From Cyclobacteriaceae bacterium (lineage in GTDB: Bacteria > Bacteroidota > Bacteroidia > Cytophagales > Cyclobacteriaceae): a stretch of DNA of 64,000 nucleotides. Below are positions 1 to 8,131 of the stretch, one piece after another; the stretch's first letter is position 1, and every line of letters starts with the position of its first letter. The stretch lies in assembly GCA_028284125.1 (NCBI GenBank), contig JANQSI010000010.1, positions 124,001-188,000 of the forward strand, given 5' to 3'. Below the pieces are notes generated by a model that saw only the letters and a program-made list of their open reading frames with translations, had not been told where the DNA came from and did no database searches. A program made the position numbers and the translations under genes.

Positions 1-66
1 ATCCTGATCAAAGTCATTTTCTGATCCAATTCGAGTCATTCGTATAACAAGAGTAGACAAGTACAT
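1..66 (-). CDS. Possible 5' end of a divergent gene running off the left edge
   Basis: From an ATG at 66 the minus strand stays open for 22 codons to the window edge. The end of this reading (MTRIGSENDF) looks protein-like, but the stretch is too short to name a family. It could equally be non-coding sequence upstream of the gene that starts at 88. A palindrome at 4-17 lies inside it. Confidence 0.25.
   Translation of the reverse strand, partial: MYLSTLVIRMTRIGSENDFDQD
4..17. promoter_or_regulatory. Weak candidate Fnr-like box upstream of the cysteine dioxygenase-like gene
   Basis: CTGAT-CAAA-GTCAT. Read on the other strand this is ATGAC-N4-ATCAG, the same half-sites as the box at 8193-8206 upstream of the rrf2-nos operon. 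It lies about 71 bp before the ATG at 88. It sits at the window edge and may be inside a divergent gene, so it could be chance. Confidence 0.25.
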
Positions 67-87
67 TTAGTACAAAATTTGGAAATC

Positions 88-627
88 ATGGAAAAGATTA
101 GGACGGTGAAGAAACTCATTTCAGAGTTTGTGGATATACAAAACAATCCATCAAAAGTGTTGGAAATCATGAGACGTGTAGATATCCCAAGAGCAGAATT
201 GGAGAAGTATTACTCCTGGGATGATGACAACTATGCGCGCAATGTTTTGGCTAGGAATGAGGAATTCGAGTTGCTACTTGTCTGTTGGGAAGAAGGTCAA
301 AGTTCTCCTATCCATGACTTTAATTCTCAGGAGGCTTGGATTCATCCGGTACAAGGGTTAATAAAAGAGGAGCGTTTTAAGATAAATCCAGGTGATGACG
401 TAAGGCTAGAACGGGTGAGTTCTGTGCTTCTCGGGACGGATGAGTATTCTTACATGAACCACGTGGATATTCATCGGTATTCCAATGCCAATAAAGGAAG
501 GTCGGTGAGCCTTCATGTTTATTCTAAGCCAGTGATTGAATGGAGAGTTTATGAAGAAGAAACGTCAAATTCTGTTGTTAGGAAAACCTGGGAAAACAAG
601 AATTTTGATTTATTAAAGGAAGGTTGA
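88..627 (+). CDS. Cysteine dioxygenase-like cupin protein with a changed iron-ligand position
   Basis: The protein resembles type I cysteine dioxygenase, which oxidises cysteine to cysteine sulfinate using mononuclear iron in a cupin barrel. Counting from the TTG at 79, visible landmarks are YxRN near residue 52, ELLLVCW at 64-70, SPIHD at 76-80, HRY at 132-134 and SLHVYS at 144-149. These match the family's Arg, first iron His, third iron His and the Ser-His-Tyr triad. The second iron His of the usual HDH motif is Phe81 here, and a nearby H89 might compensate. ATG at 88 is preferred over TTG at 79. The gene stands alone, convergent with nosY. The fold is fairly sure; the substrate is not. 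Confidence 0.75.
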   Translation: MEKIRTVKKLISEFVDIQNNPSKVLEIMRRVDIPRAELEKYYSWDDDNYARNVLARNEEFELLLVCWEEGQSSPIHDFNSQEAWIHPVQGLIKEERFKINPGDDVRLERVSSVLLGTDEYSYMNHVDIHRYSNANKGRSVSLHVYSKPVIEWRVYEEETSNSVVRKTWENKNFDLLKEG

Positions 628-645
628 ATTTTGATTGCTTAGACG

Positions 646-1431
646 TTAAAAATCCTTTTTTGTAGATTTTTTCACCATTAAAAGCATCGGGCCAGCAACC
701 CATAACAGAAGCATAATGAATGCTACGATCAGCCCTTGTCCTGTTCCAAAGAATTTTTGAAAAAGAGCTCCAGTGTACCCAAGCAATGCTGATATATCCA
801 ACTTTAAAAGAATCATTATTCGTGACAAGTCAATGGGGTTAAAGAAGCTGGCGAAGAGTGTGAACTTATCCAGCGGGTAATCATCAAAGACAATCAAGGA
901 GATCAGGAATATTCCATCGTAGATCACTGCAAAGAACAGCCAAATCAGAATGGCATAACCGAATCCCTTGATCTTGTTGCTGTTCAAAAGTCCAATGTAA
1001 ATAGACAGGCCGGAGAAAATGAAGGTTAGGAAAGTGCCCGAGATGAGGAGTGTCGCAAAATCCCAGATTTGACCTGATTGTGTTATTCCATAGATAGTAA
1101 AGGGGATACCTAGTCCGAGAATGAGACTAAGTGAGAGTGAAAGCGCTACACCCAGGTATTGTCCCAGGAAGATTGTCCGTCTACGAATGGGTTGAGCAAG
1201 AAGCAGTTCGGTGAACTCTCGAGAATTATAGAAGTACATAATCCCGAAAATAGTCCCGATCATAGGAGTAAGCACCACCACGATGTTCATCAAAGTGATG
1301 ACTGCTTTGGATAAGTTCTCGTTGAGAAAGAGAAGGACAAACCCTAGGACCAAATAAAAAGCCAGATAAACATAACTCCATCTACTTCGGATGAGGTCGG
1401 AAAAGCTGTATTTCAGTACTTTCAACATCAT
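646..1431 (-). CDS. nosY: NosY, ABC permease of nitrous oxide reductase maturation
   Basis: An integral membrane protein of 261 residues with about six hydrophobic segments and no ATPase domain. NosY is the membrane part of the NosDFY complex, which hands copper, and sulfur in some models, to the CuZ site of N2O reductase in the periplasm. Its ATG overlaps the nosF stop by four bases (ATGA), so translation is probably coupled. It is the last gene of the minus-strand nos operon. Sequence alone would only say ABC-2 type permease; position after nosD and nosF fixes the call. Confidence 0.9.
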   Translation of the reverse strand: MMLKVLKYSFSDLIRSRWSYVYLAFYLVLGFVLLFLNENLSKAVITLMNIVVVLTPMIGTIFGIMYFYNSREFTELLLAQPIRRRTIFLGQYLGVALSLSLSLILGLGIPFTIYGITQSGQIWDFATLLISGTFLTFIFSGLSIYIGLLNSNKIKGFGYAILIWLFFAVIYDGIFLISLIVFDDYPLDKFTLFASFFNPIDLSRIMILLKLDISALLGYTGALFQKFFGTGQGLIVAFIMLLLWVAGPMLLMVKKSTKKDF

Positions 1432-2123
1432 TCGAGTAAAGAAGCAATTGAGTGTTCAATATCTTTTTCACCGGTTTTTTCCGAAAGATCCGCGAGCGAT
1501 CCCCGAAAATGGATGTGACCTTCCAAAAGAAAAATAATTTCATCCGCAAGCGATTCTACAAGACTGAGAATATGTGTGGTAATCAAAATGATTTTGCCGG
1601 CTGCTTTTTCCTTTTCTATTAACTCTTTTAGTCGAATCAATGAAACCGGATCTAACCCAGCAGTTGGTTCATCCAGAATTAGAATTGGACAATCAAACAT
1701 AAAGGTCAGGACGATATTGACCTTTTGGCGCGTACCTCCTGATAGATTACCTAATTTCTTATCAAGAAATTTTTCTAAGCCTAATAGCTCGATCAACTCA
1801 TCTTCTCTTGATGGCATGTTTCGTAAATCCTTGATCATTTTGATCAGTTCATTTACGGTTAGGTTGTCTGGAAACCTGGCGATCTGTGGTAAATAGCTGA
1901 CCTCTTTACGGTAGTCCCATGTTTTGAGGACTTTGCTGTCCCGAACAATAACTTCGCCTTTTTGCGGCAGAACCATTCCCAGGATAATCTTCAGAATGGT
2001 AGTTTTTCCTGATCCGTTCGGTCCTAATACTGCAAATGTTCCGCCATTTTCGATGGCAAAACTGATATTATCCAATACTGTAAGTTGGCCAAATCGCTTA
2101 GTGATATTTTCGAGTTGGATCAT
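1428..2123 (-). CDS. nosF: NosF, ABC ATPase of nitrous oxide reductase maturation
   Basis: An ABC ATP-binding subunit of 231 residues. The Walker A motif GPNGSGKTT is at 34-42, the LSGG signature at 127-130 and the Walker B stretch LILDEP at 147-152. It is predicted to power the NosD-NosF-NosY complex that delivers copper to periplasmic NosZ. It overlaps nosD upstream and nosY downstream, each by an ATGA, so the three products are likely made in fixed ratio. Generic ABC ATPases look alike; the neighbours make this NosF. Confidence 0.92.
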   Translation of the reverse strand: MIQLENITKRFGQLTVLDNISFAIENGGTFAVLGPNGSGKTTILKIILGMVLPQKGEVIVRDSKVLKTWDYRKEVSYLPQIARFPDNLTVNELIKMIKDLRNMPSREDELIELLGLEKFLDKKLGNLSGGTRQKVNIVLTFMFDCPILILDEPTAGLDPVSLIRLKELIEKEKAAGKIILITTHILSLVESLADEIIFLLEGHIHFRGSLADLSEKTGEKDIEHSIASLLE

Positions 2124-3352
2124 TGGAAAATAAAAGTAGAGGGTTGATTGTCGATGAGGTTGTCTGGTGTAAAAACAGGGGAGACCTTCTCGGAAAAATT
2201 AATGATGTCTACGAACAAACTTCTGAGCAAAATGATCGTCTCAGGAGTTTTGTTAACGATGTAGGAAAACAATTTAACAGGTCGATAGGGAACATCCCCA
2301 ATGCCATCTTTATCTAAATCATATCCCGTGTAGTCACTCCAGTAATTCCCGTCGAAGGTATTGTCATTCATTTTGGCATTATAAGAGATATCAAAGGAGT
2401 TGCCGATAAAATTATTCTTGAAGAATTTGTTGGTGTAACAACCACCGGAAACTTTTACTGCCCATCCGTTTTGTTCAAATAGGTTTTCAGTATAATTGAT
2501 CCTTGTCGAGCCATCGATGAAGATCCCAATTGTATTCTCTGTAAATGAATTATCAATGACTTCAGCATCGTAAATCTCTTTCAAGAGTAACCCGTACGAA
2601 GCTGTTCCCCAGTTGTGGGTGAACGTGTTTTCTTTCATCAGAATAAACTTTGAAAACATGACTGCTACACCGGCACCATTATTTTCGAAAATGTTCTCTA
2701 CGTATTCATCGCGATTGGAAAACATGAAATGCAATCCATACCTGATGTTGTCATGCGTGTAGTTATTCATGACTTTGCTGTCATCCACAAACTCTAGATA
2801 AATTCCATCTCTTAACCCGTAAACTTCATTCTGCTCAATAATCACATTGGAGCAATGCCATAAATGAATGCCATTTCCAGAATCATCTTCTCTTTGTGAA
2901 ACACCATAGACTTTATTGTGATGCACGTTTCCATTTTTTGATTTTTCGAGAAGAATGCCGAAGAAAGGATTGATGATCTCAAGATTTGATAGCGTAAAAT
3001 GATTTGCTCGGTAGACATAGATTGCAGCGAAATCTTTGGTGTAGCTTTTGCCTGCATTGATGATTTTCAGACCAGATATAGTGACACTGTCTGAAAGAAT
3101 TTTCAAAACATAACCTTTTTCCAGACCATCGATTACAGCTCCTTCATCTCCAATAATCACGACCGGCTTATTGATTTCAATATCTACACACTCATATAGC
3201 CCTTTTTGCACTCGAATCGTGTCCATGGGTTCAGCACGGTCAAGAGCTTCTTCAAGAGATTTTAACTGACATGATGGACAAATATTCCATACACTGGTAT
3301 TGCCAATATGGTTAATGAAAAAAAGCAGTATGATCACTATGGAAAGGCGCAC
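2120..3352 (-). CDS. nosD: NosD, periplasmic right-handed beta-helix copper maturation protein
   Basis: This 410-residue protein has an N-terminal signal peptide (hydrophobic residues 3-16) followed by many parallel beta-helix repeats rich in N, G and I. Examples are the HNKVYG and NNYTHDN type turns, typical of the NosD/carbohydrate-binding fold. NosD takes copper from NosL and docks on NosZ while NosFY drives release. The start is a GTG at 3352, since no in-frame ATG precedes the signal peptide. It overlaps nosF by four bases and is separated from nosL by about 106 bp. Confidence 0.92.
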   Translation of the reverse strand: MRLSIVIILLFFINHIGNTSVWNICPSCQLKSLEEALDRAEPMDTIRVQKGLYECVDIEINKPVVIIGDEGAVIDGLEKGYVLKILSDSVTISGLKIINAGKSYTKDFAAIYVYRANHFTLSNLEIINPFFGILLEKSKNGNVHHNKVYGVSQREDDSGNGIHLWHCSNVIIEQNEVYGLRDGIYLEFVDDSKVMNNYTHDNIRYGLHFMFSNRDEYVENIFENNGAGVAVMFSKFILMKENTFTHNWGTASYGLLLKEIYDAEVIDNSFTENTIGIFIDGSTRINYTENLFEQNGWAVKVSGGCYTNKFFKNNFIGNSFDISYNAKMNDNTFDGNYWSDYTGYDLDKDGIGDVPYRPVKLFSYIVNKTPETIILLRSLFVDIINFSEKVSPVFTPDNLIDNQPSTFIFQ

Positions 3353-3458
3353 GTATCTTTGGTTAGGTAGTAATAGTTTTTCTTGAGTGTGCTTCTATTT
3401 ATGCTTATTAAAGTAAAATAAAGATCCTAGAGTTACCAGCGTTTTCATAACGAAAACC

Positions 3459-3896
3459 CTATTGTTTTACATTGAATTCCTTTTTGAGTTCACTCCAATT
3501 TAGGGTTTCGCCTTCTGATTCGTTTACTATTTTTTGTCGTTCTTCAAGGTTTTCAAATGCAGTAAGAAATTCGCCCATAGGACTCGGAATTGCTTCAGAA
3601 ATCAGGTAATGTGATGTCGTAGCATCAACCAGTTTCCCTGGTGTTATGTAGTCTGTCACCAGAAAGTACTTCACCTCAGGTTCGTTCCATTTATTGAGGT
3701 GATTCATCATGCATTCAATTGCATCGTACTTAAATACTTTTCCTTTTACGGTGACTAATTGAGCTGCATGTTGGCGATCAACAATTGTCATTCTGCAGAA
3801 GTGGCAGGCATCTTGTCCATAGGTGATCTCCTGAGGTTTCACCTCACATGAGATCATCAAAATAGTGAACAATATGAAAGAGCCAACCTTACTCAT
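3459..3896 (-). CDS. nosL: NosL, copper-binding outer lipoprotein
   Basis: NosL is a lipoprotein copper chaperone that feeds Cu(I) to the NosDFY machinery. The product has 145 residues. The lipobox ISC gives lipidated Cys17, and the NosL copper motif C-H-F-C-R-M is at 31-36. A TTG ten codons upstream (3926) would extend the frame, but the ATG at 3896 puts the signal peptide at the true N-terminus. The ATG lies eight bases inside the upstream membrane-protein gene, so the two are probably translated together. Confidence 0.92.
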   Translation of the reverse strand: MSKVGSFILFTILMISCEVKPQEITYGQDACHFCRMTIVDRQHAAQLVTVKGKVFKYDAIECMMNHLNKWNEPEVKYFLVTDYITPGKLVDATTSHYLISEAIPSPMGEFLTAFENLEERQKIVNESEGETLNWSELKKEFNVKQ

Positions 3897-4476
3897 TTTG
3901 TTCTTTTTTATCTCTGTAAAAAGCAACCACAGACAATCCCATTCCCAGGAACATGAGGTAAGCTCCTAATCTTGGCCATGACTTTGCCTTGAAATTAAGA
4001 ATCATTTTGTTGCCTATAAGTGGAGGTTGATAAACCATTGGCTTTCCATCCTCATCTGTAAATTTTATTGCAGCTGTTTCTTTGAGATCGTGACCATACT
4101 CATATTCCCATAGGTAGAAATCATACATTGCAATGGATCCAAAGACAACCATCAGTGCAAACCAAACCAGGTATAGTTTTCTGTTGCCGATTAACCCGAA
4201 AAGAACTCCAAGAATTGTCATACCAATTGCGAAGTAGGGGAAGATCTCAAATTCTGGGATCATTTCCGGGATATCCTTCATGCCAACATAGTGATTCATA
4301 ATGTTGATGTTCTTGATATCATTGGGGTTTGCATCCTCGAACTTATTGATGTGAATGTCCATACCTATTGGATCCGGATACTGAGGAGCTTCCAAAGTGA
4401 TGTTCCACATAGGTAGAAAGAAAAGTGAAGTCAATAGAAGAGCCCCCACGATCATTATGATCTTTGACTTTTTCAT
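3889..4476 (-). CDS. Four-helix membrane protein of the nos operon, function unknown
   Basis: The protein has 195 residues and predicted membrane helices near 5-23, 79-97, 100-118 and 170-187. A loop of about 55 residues between helices 1 and 2 is probably periplasmic. It carries H41, H43, H62 and several Met residues that could bind copper. It sits between nosZ and nosL and overlaps nosL. In clade II nos clusters of other phyla a membrane protein called NosB holds a similar place, but homology to NosB cannot be judged here. A role in quinol or electron transfer, or in copper delivery, is inference from context only. Confidence 0.8.
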   Translation of the reverse strand: MKKSKIIMIVGALLLTSLFFLPMWNITLEAPQYPDPIGMDIHINKFEDANPNDIKNINIMNHYVGMKDIPEMIPEFEIFPYFAIGMTILGVLFGLIGNRKLYLVWFALMVVFGSIAMYDFYLWEYEYGHDLKETAAIKFTDEDGKPMVYQPPLIGNKMILNFKAKSWPRLGAYLMFLGMGLSVVAFYRDKKEQNE

Positions 4477-4502
4477 TATTATGTGTTTTAAAGGGAGAAG
4501 TA

Positions 4503-4534
4503 GAGCCCGCCTTCACAGTTGCTACGGCGGGCTC
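4503..4534. promoter_or_regulatory. Stable stem-loop between nosZ and the next gene
   Basis: A perfect 9-bp GC-rich inverted repeat, GAGCCCGCC and GGCGGGCTC, closes a 14-nt loop. It lies 18 bases after the nosZ stop and 26 bases before the next start. It is not followed by a T run on the minus strand, so it is less likely a full terminator. It could protect the nosZ mRNA 3' end or attenuate the downstream maturation genes. Confidence 0.65.
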
Positions 4535-4552
4535 GTAACCTAACCAAAGAGT

Positions 4553-6511
4553 CTACTCTCCATCCAGGGTCCACTTGAGTGGAACATTGGAGTTACGTGC
4601 CGAAACCCTCACGTAACCCTGCATTTCCTGGTGAAGCGCAGAGCAAAAATCTGTACAGTAGAATGGCCAAACCCCTTCTTTTTTAGGTTCCCAAACAAAC
4701 GTTTCTGTTTGCCCAGGCATGATCAAAAGTTCAGAGGTGTTTGCTCCGATTATACTTACTCCATGCGGAACATCGTAATCTTGTTCGAGATTGGTCACAT
4801 GGAAGTATACTTTATCACCTACTTTGATACCTTCTATATTGTCAGGAGCAAAGTGGCTTCTAATGGTAGTCATATAAATATGAACTTCCTTGCCATCTCT
4901 TTCAACACGAGTCTCACTCTCACTTTTAGCTGCATATGGGTGATTGTTTTCCTCTAGCTTGTAAATTTTCGTTTGATTTGGCTTAATCAAATCAGCGGGA
5001 GCACCCGCAGCGTAGTGTGGTTCGCCAATGGTTGGGAAATCTATAAGAAGTTCCATTTTTTCACCTGAGATATCATAAAGTTGAGCTGATTGACATAGCT
5101 CAGGACCTGTAGGAAGATATCGGTCTTTGGTGATCTTATTCATGGCCAACACATACTTACCGAAAGGTTTTCTTGAGTTACCTCCTGGGATCATCAAGTG
5201 ACCAACTGAGTAGTAAGTTGGTTGTCGGTCAATTACTTCCCAAGTACCTACTTTCCATTTTACCACTTCGGAAGAAATGAAGAAGGTGGTATATCCATTT
5301 CCTTTTTCGTCGAATTCCGTGTGTAATGGACCTAGTCCACCGGATTGAACAACACCTCCTACGATATCGTCATAATTAAGAATTGGAATTCCATAAGCAT
5401 CACCATCGAACTTTTCATTTTCGATTGCATCCAACATTTTGGTGAATGAGTGTGCGGTTAATGTAGCGGAAAGCTTTCCACTACCAATGATGTATTCTCC
5501 TGTTGGATCAACATCACAACCGTGTGGTGATTTTGGTGTAGGAAGTAAGTATACCAATCCAGGATATTTCGAAGCATCCAATACACGAACTTCTTTCTTC
5601 ATAGTAGAAGTAGCCATATGTGTAGATTCATCATACACGTTGTGAGCGTACTCGGTTGGCATGGTCTCAAAGTCTCCACTTGCAATCAACTCTTCAGCTT
5701 TTTTCCAGTTGATAGCGGCAATGAAGTCTTTATCATTTTGAGAAGCATTTACTTCCATTAGTGTGCTTGCCTCTTCAGAGTTATAAGTTGAGAAGAACAT
5801 CCAGCCGTGTGAAGCGCCTCTTCCAGGGTGTGCCAAGTCATAGTCAAACCCTGGCATGATCACCTGGAAACTCAAGTCAAACCTCCCAGTTTCTTGATCT
5901 ACACTGATGAATGAAATAGCACCTTTGAAGTTGCCTTTGTATTCATCAATTGGCATATCCCGCTGAGGGATAGGCACTGAGAATCGAGTTCCTGCAACAA
6001 CATATTCCGTATTCTCAGTTACAAAAGATGAACTGTGATTACCGGCACTGTTAGGTAACTCGATGATTTCTTCAGTCTCAAATGAAGACAAGCTGATTCT
6101 AGCAATTCTTGGTGTGTTGTTTGCGTTGATAAAACACCATCTTCCATCTATTTCACCATTGGTTTGTGAAAGATCCGGGTGGTGAGAATCATCCCAAGGA
6201 ATCTGACCAAATGAAGTGTTTAACAATGGCTTGGTCTCCTCATTGAATCCATATGCTTTTTCTGCATCTACAGAAAATACCGGGATCACTTTGAACAGTC
6301 TACCTGAAGGCAGACCGTGAATAGCCAACTGTCCGCTGAATCCACCGGATATGAAAGCATAAAATTCATCATGCTCACCGGGTGGTACATAGACTCGGTC
6401 CGCAACACTGCTACCTAAAGCGCCACCATTTCCGCCTTGGCTACATGAGCCAATGACAAATAGAAATGGCAATGCCATCAGTATGCTTAGTATTTTTTTG
6501 TTAATATTCAT
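4553..6511 (-). CDS. nosZ: Clade II nitrous oxide reductase, lipoprotein type
   Basis: NosZ reduces N2O to N2 with a CuA site and a CuZ cluster. The 652-residue protein begins with a Sec lipoprotein signal (GSC, Cys23) and not the twin-arginine signal of clade I, placing it in clade II. The CuZ region shows DDSHH at 107-111, and further His residues sit in the motifs SPHGCD and EPHYA. The C-terminal cupredoxin domain has the full CuA set: C619-x3-C623-x3-H627-x2-M630. The enzyme looks intact. The partner cytochrome c and maturation genes are in the same operon. Membrane anchoring by lipid on the outer leaflet of the inner membrane, or on the outer membrane, is inferred. Confidence 0.97.
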   Translation of the reverse strand: MNINKKILSILMALPFLFVIGSCSQGGNGGALGSSVADRVYVPPGEHDEFYAFISGGFSGQLAIHGLPSGRLFKVIPVFSVDAEKAYGFNEETKPLLNTSFGQIPWDDSHHPDLSQTNGEIDGRWCFINANNTPRIARISLSSFETEEIIELPNSAGNHSSSFVTENTEYVVAGTRFSVPIPQRDMPIDEYKGNFKGAISFISVDQETGRFDLSFQVIMPGFDYDLAHPGRGASHGWMFFSTYNSEEASTLMEVNASQNDKDFIAAINWKKAEELIASGDFETMPTEYAHNVYDESTHMATSTMKKEVRVLDASKYPGLVYLLPTPKSPHGCDVDPTGEYIIGSGKLSATLTAHSFTKMLDAIENEKFDGDAYGIPILNYDDIVGGVVQSGGLGPLHTEFDEKGNGYTTFFISSEVVKWKVGTWEVIDRQPTYYSVGHLMIPGGNSRKPFGKYVLAMNKITKDRYLPTGPELCQSAQLYDISGEKMELLIDFPTIGEPHYAAGAPADLIKPNQTKIYKLEENNHPYAAKSESETRVERDGKEVHIYMTTIRSHFAPDNIEGIKVGDKVYFHVTNLEQDYDVPHGVSIIGANTSELLIMPGQTETFVWEPKKEGVWPFYCTDFCSALHQEMQGYVRVSARNSNVPLKWTLDGE

Positions 6512-6537
6512 GATTCTATTTTGTTTAGGTTGAAACT

Positions 6538-7110
6538 TTAATTCGGTAAAATGACTTTGTCCACTACATTGATGATTCCGTTGGAAGTTTGTACAGTTCC
6601 GATGACTTTAGCGCCACCCACTGTTACATCATCACCATCCACCACGACCTCCAAATAGGTTTCATTGGCCATGAAAATTTTTCTTCCTTTTCTAGCCTCT
6701 TTTTTGAGACCTTCAAGGTTAAAAGAGCCAGGGGCCGCATGACCTTTAAGAATCGTAGACAAGGTTTCTTTATTCTCTGGCAACAACAGATTCTCGACTG
6801 TGCCTTCAGGTAGTGCTGCAAATGCGTCATTGACAGGAGCAAAGACGGTTAGTGGTCCCGCATTTACTAAGACATGTTCGATCTGCGCTGCCTGAACTGC
6901 AGCAACTAAAGTGCTATGAGCTTCTGAGCCAATAGCGACTTGCAAAATATTCTTGTCCGATACATCGTCGGAAACCGATGCTTGACCTAGCGGGTGAGTT
7001 TTAGCTCCCTCTGCAGATTCACCGCCAGATGCTTGAGGACTGGATCCGCATGCGCAGAGGATCATGAGGACCAAAGCGATAATTGGGATTTTAATTACGA
7101 TCTTTTTCAT
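6538..7110 (-). CDS. FAS1 (fasciclin) domain lipoprotein inside the nos operon
   Basis: A lipoprotein of 190 residues with the lipobox LCAC (Cys21), a Gly/Ser-rich linker and one FAS1 domain from about 53 to the end. The H1-type motif TVFAPVNDAFAALP and the closing NGIINVVDKVI stretch are both present. FAS1 domains usually mediate adhesion or protein-protein contacts. It lies 26 bp before nosZ and 19 bp after the cytochrome c gene, so all three are co-transcribed. It may hold the cytochrome or NosZ at the membrane surface. That is inference; no enzymatic motif is seen. Confidence 0.88.
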   Translation of the reverse strand: MKKIVIKIPIIALVLMILCACGSSPQASGGESAEGAKTHPLGQASVSDDVSDKNILQVAIGSEAHSTLVAAVQAAQIEHVLVNAGPLTVFAPVNDAFAALPEGTVENLLLPENKETLSTILKGHAAPGSFNLEGLKKEARKGRKIFMANETYLEVVVDGDDVTVGGAKVIGTVQTSNGIINVVDKVILPN

Positions 7111-7129
7111 ATCAAAATTGGTTTGGTTT

Positions 7130-7612
7130 TTATAATGTTCTGAAATATTCTAAGACAGCTCTGGCCTCATCTTCTGTAAGATTTTGATTGGCCATTGGCG
7201 ATCCATTGTATTCGATAAATAGCTTCTTAGCTATTGGATCTTTCTGTACCATTTCTTCTGGGTTAAGGATCATGTTCATGACCCAGGTTGCGGTTCTTCT
7301 TTCCAGAATCCCTTTAGGAGATGGACCTATGAATTTTTTCTCAGCCTTATGACAAGCTGTGCACTTGATATCATAAACTTCTTTCCCGTTAGCAACCATT
7401 TCCTGGTCTATTTCACCAGGTAACGTGAAGTTTTGGATTGGACCAACACCATCGTATGATTGCCAATTTTCATAAGGATCTGCAGGCTCCATTTGTGCTT
7501 GCTCTTTTATCCTATCTGCTGCGCTTTTACCATCTCCACCACCGCAGGAAAACAAGAAAACAGTGAGAGTAAGTCCCATCAGAATAGTCGAAATTTTAGT
7601 TAGGTCTTTCAT
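7130..7612 (-). CDS. Monohaem cytochrome c lipoprotein, likely electron donor to NosZ
   Basis: The 160-residue precursor has a lipobox FSC (Cys23), a CTACH haem motif at 84-88 and a probable axial Met140 in GSPM. This is a single class I cytochrome c domain anchored by lipid. Clade II nos clusters commonly carry small cytochromes thought to bring electrons to CuA. It is the first structural gene of the nos operon, 53 bp after the rrf2 gene. Which quinol-oxidising complex reduces it cannot be seen in this window. Confidence 0.9.
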   Translation of the reverse strand: MKDLTKISTILMGLTLTVFLFSCGGGDGKSAADRIKEQAQMEPADPYENWQSYDGVGPIQNFTLPGEIDQEMVANGKEVYDIKCTACHKAEKKFIGPSPKGILERRTATWVMNMILNPEEMVQKDPIAKKLFIEYNGSPMANQNLTEDEARAVLEYFRTL

Positions 7613-7665
7613 TTTTCTATTATTTAAGAATTTCGGATCGGTATATCTTTAATAAGAAATATTTT

Positions 7666-8088
7666 TTAATTTTTTAAACTATTTTTTCCTTTCAATAGAG
7701 CTTCATCATTCACTCGTGTCGACAGCAAGGACTCGGTCAACTGATTTTTCACCAATAAGAACTTATCATGTACTGGGCAAGGGTTTGCGCTGGAACATTC
7801 ATTAAGTCCTAGTATACAATCATTCAACAAGTGCGTTCCATCGATAGCAACAACAATGTCATGTAAGCGTATCTCCTTCTTGTCATTCAGTATAAATCCA
7901 CCTGATGGTCCACGGAAGGAGAGTAGTAGATCATTTTTAACCAATTGCTGCAAAATCTTGGCTGTAAATGCTTCGGGGGAGGAGATTGCTTCAGTTACCT
8001 CCTTTAGTCCGGTACGTTTACCCTCTTGCTCGTTTGCTGCAATGTAAATCATGATCTTAATGGCATATTCGCACGCTCTTGAAAACAT
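7666..8088 (-). CDS. Rrf2-family iron-sulfur regulator (NsrR/IscR type) heading the nos operon
   Basis: This is a 140-residue Rrf2 winged-helix protein. The N-terminal helix-turn-helix is followed by the GPSGGF wing and a three-Cys cluster motif, C91-x6-C98-x5-C104, close to NsrR spacing. Such proteins sense NO, iron-sulfur status or redox state. Its place just before the cytochrome-FAS1-nosZ genes suggests it controls them in response to NO or N2O respiration. A near-perfect palindrome at 8132-8145 upstream is a candidate operator. NsrR is likelier than IscR by context, but this is not proven. Confidence 0.88.
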   Translation of the reverse strand: MFSRACEYAIKIMIYIAANEQEGKRTGLKEVTEAISSPEAFTAKILQQLVKNDLLLSFRGPSGGFILNDKKEIRLHDIVVAIDGTHLLNDCILGLNECSSANPCPVHDKFLLVKNQLTESLLSTRVNDEALLKGKNSLKN

Positions 8089-8131
8089 TTGTCCTTATTT
8101 TTTTCTCGAATCTAATTCAGAAATTAATTTC

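Noticed and set aside
1576-1896. Open frame antisense to nosF
   Set aside because: The nosF frame has complete ABC motifs; the antisense product has none.
3353-3458. A promoter or small gene in the nosL-nosD gap
   Set aside because: No clear promoter element, hairpin or reading frame was found in the 106 bases. Read-through from nosL is assumed.
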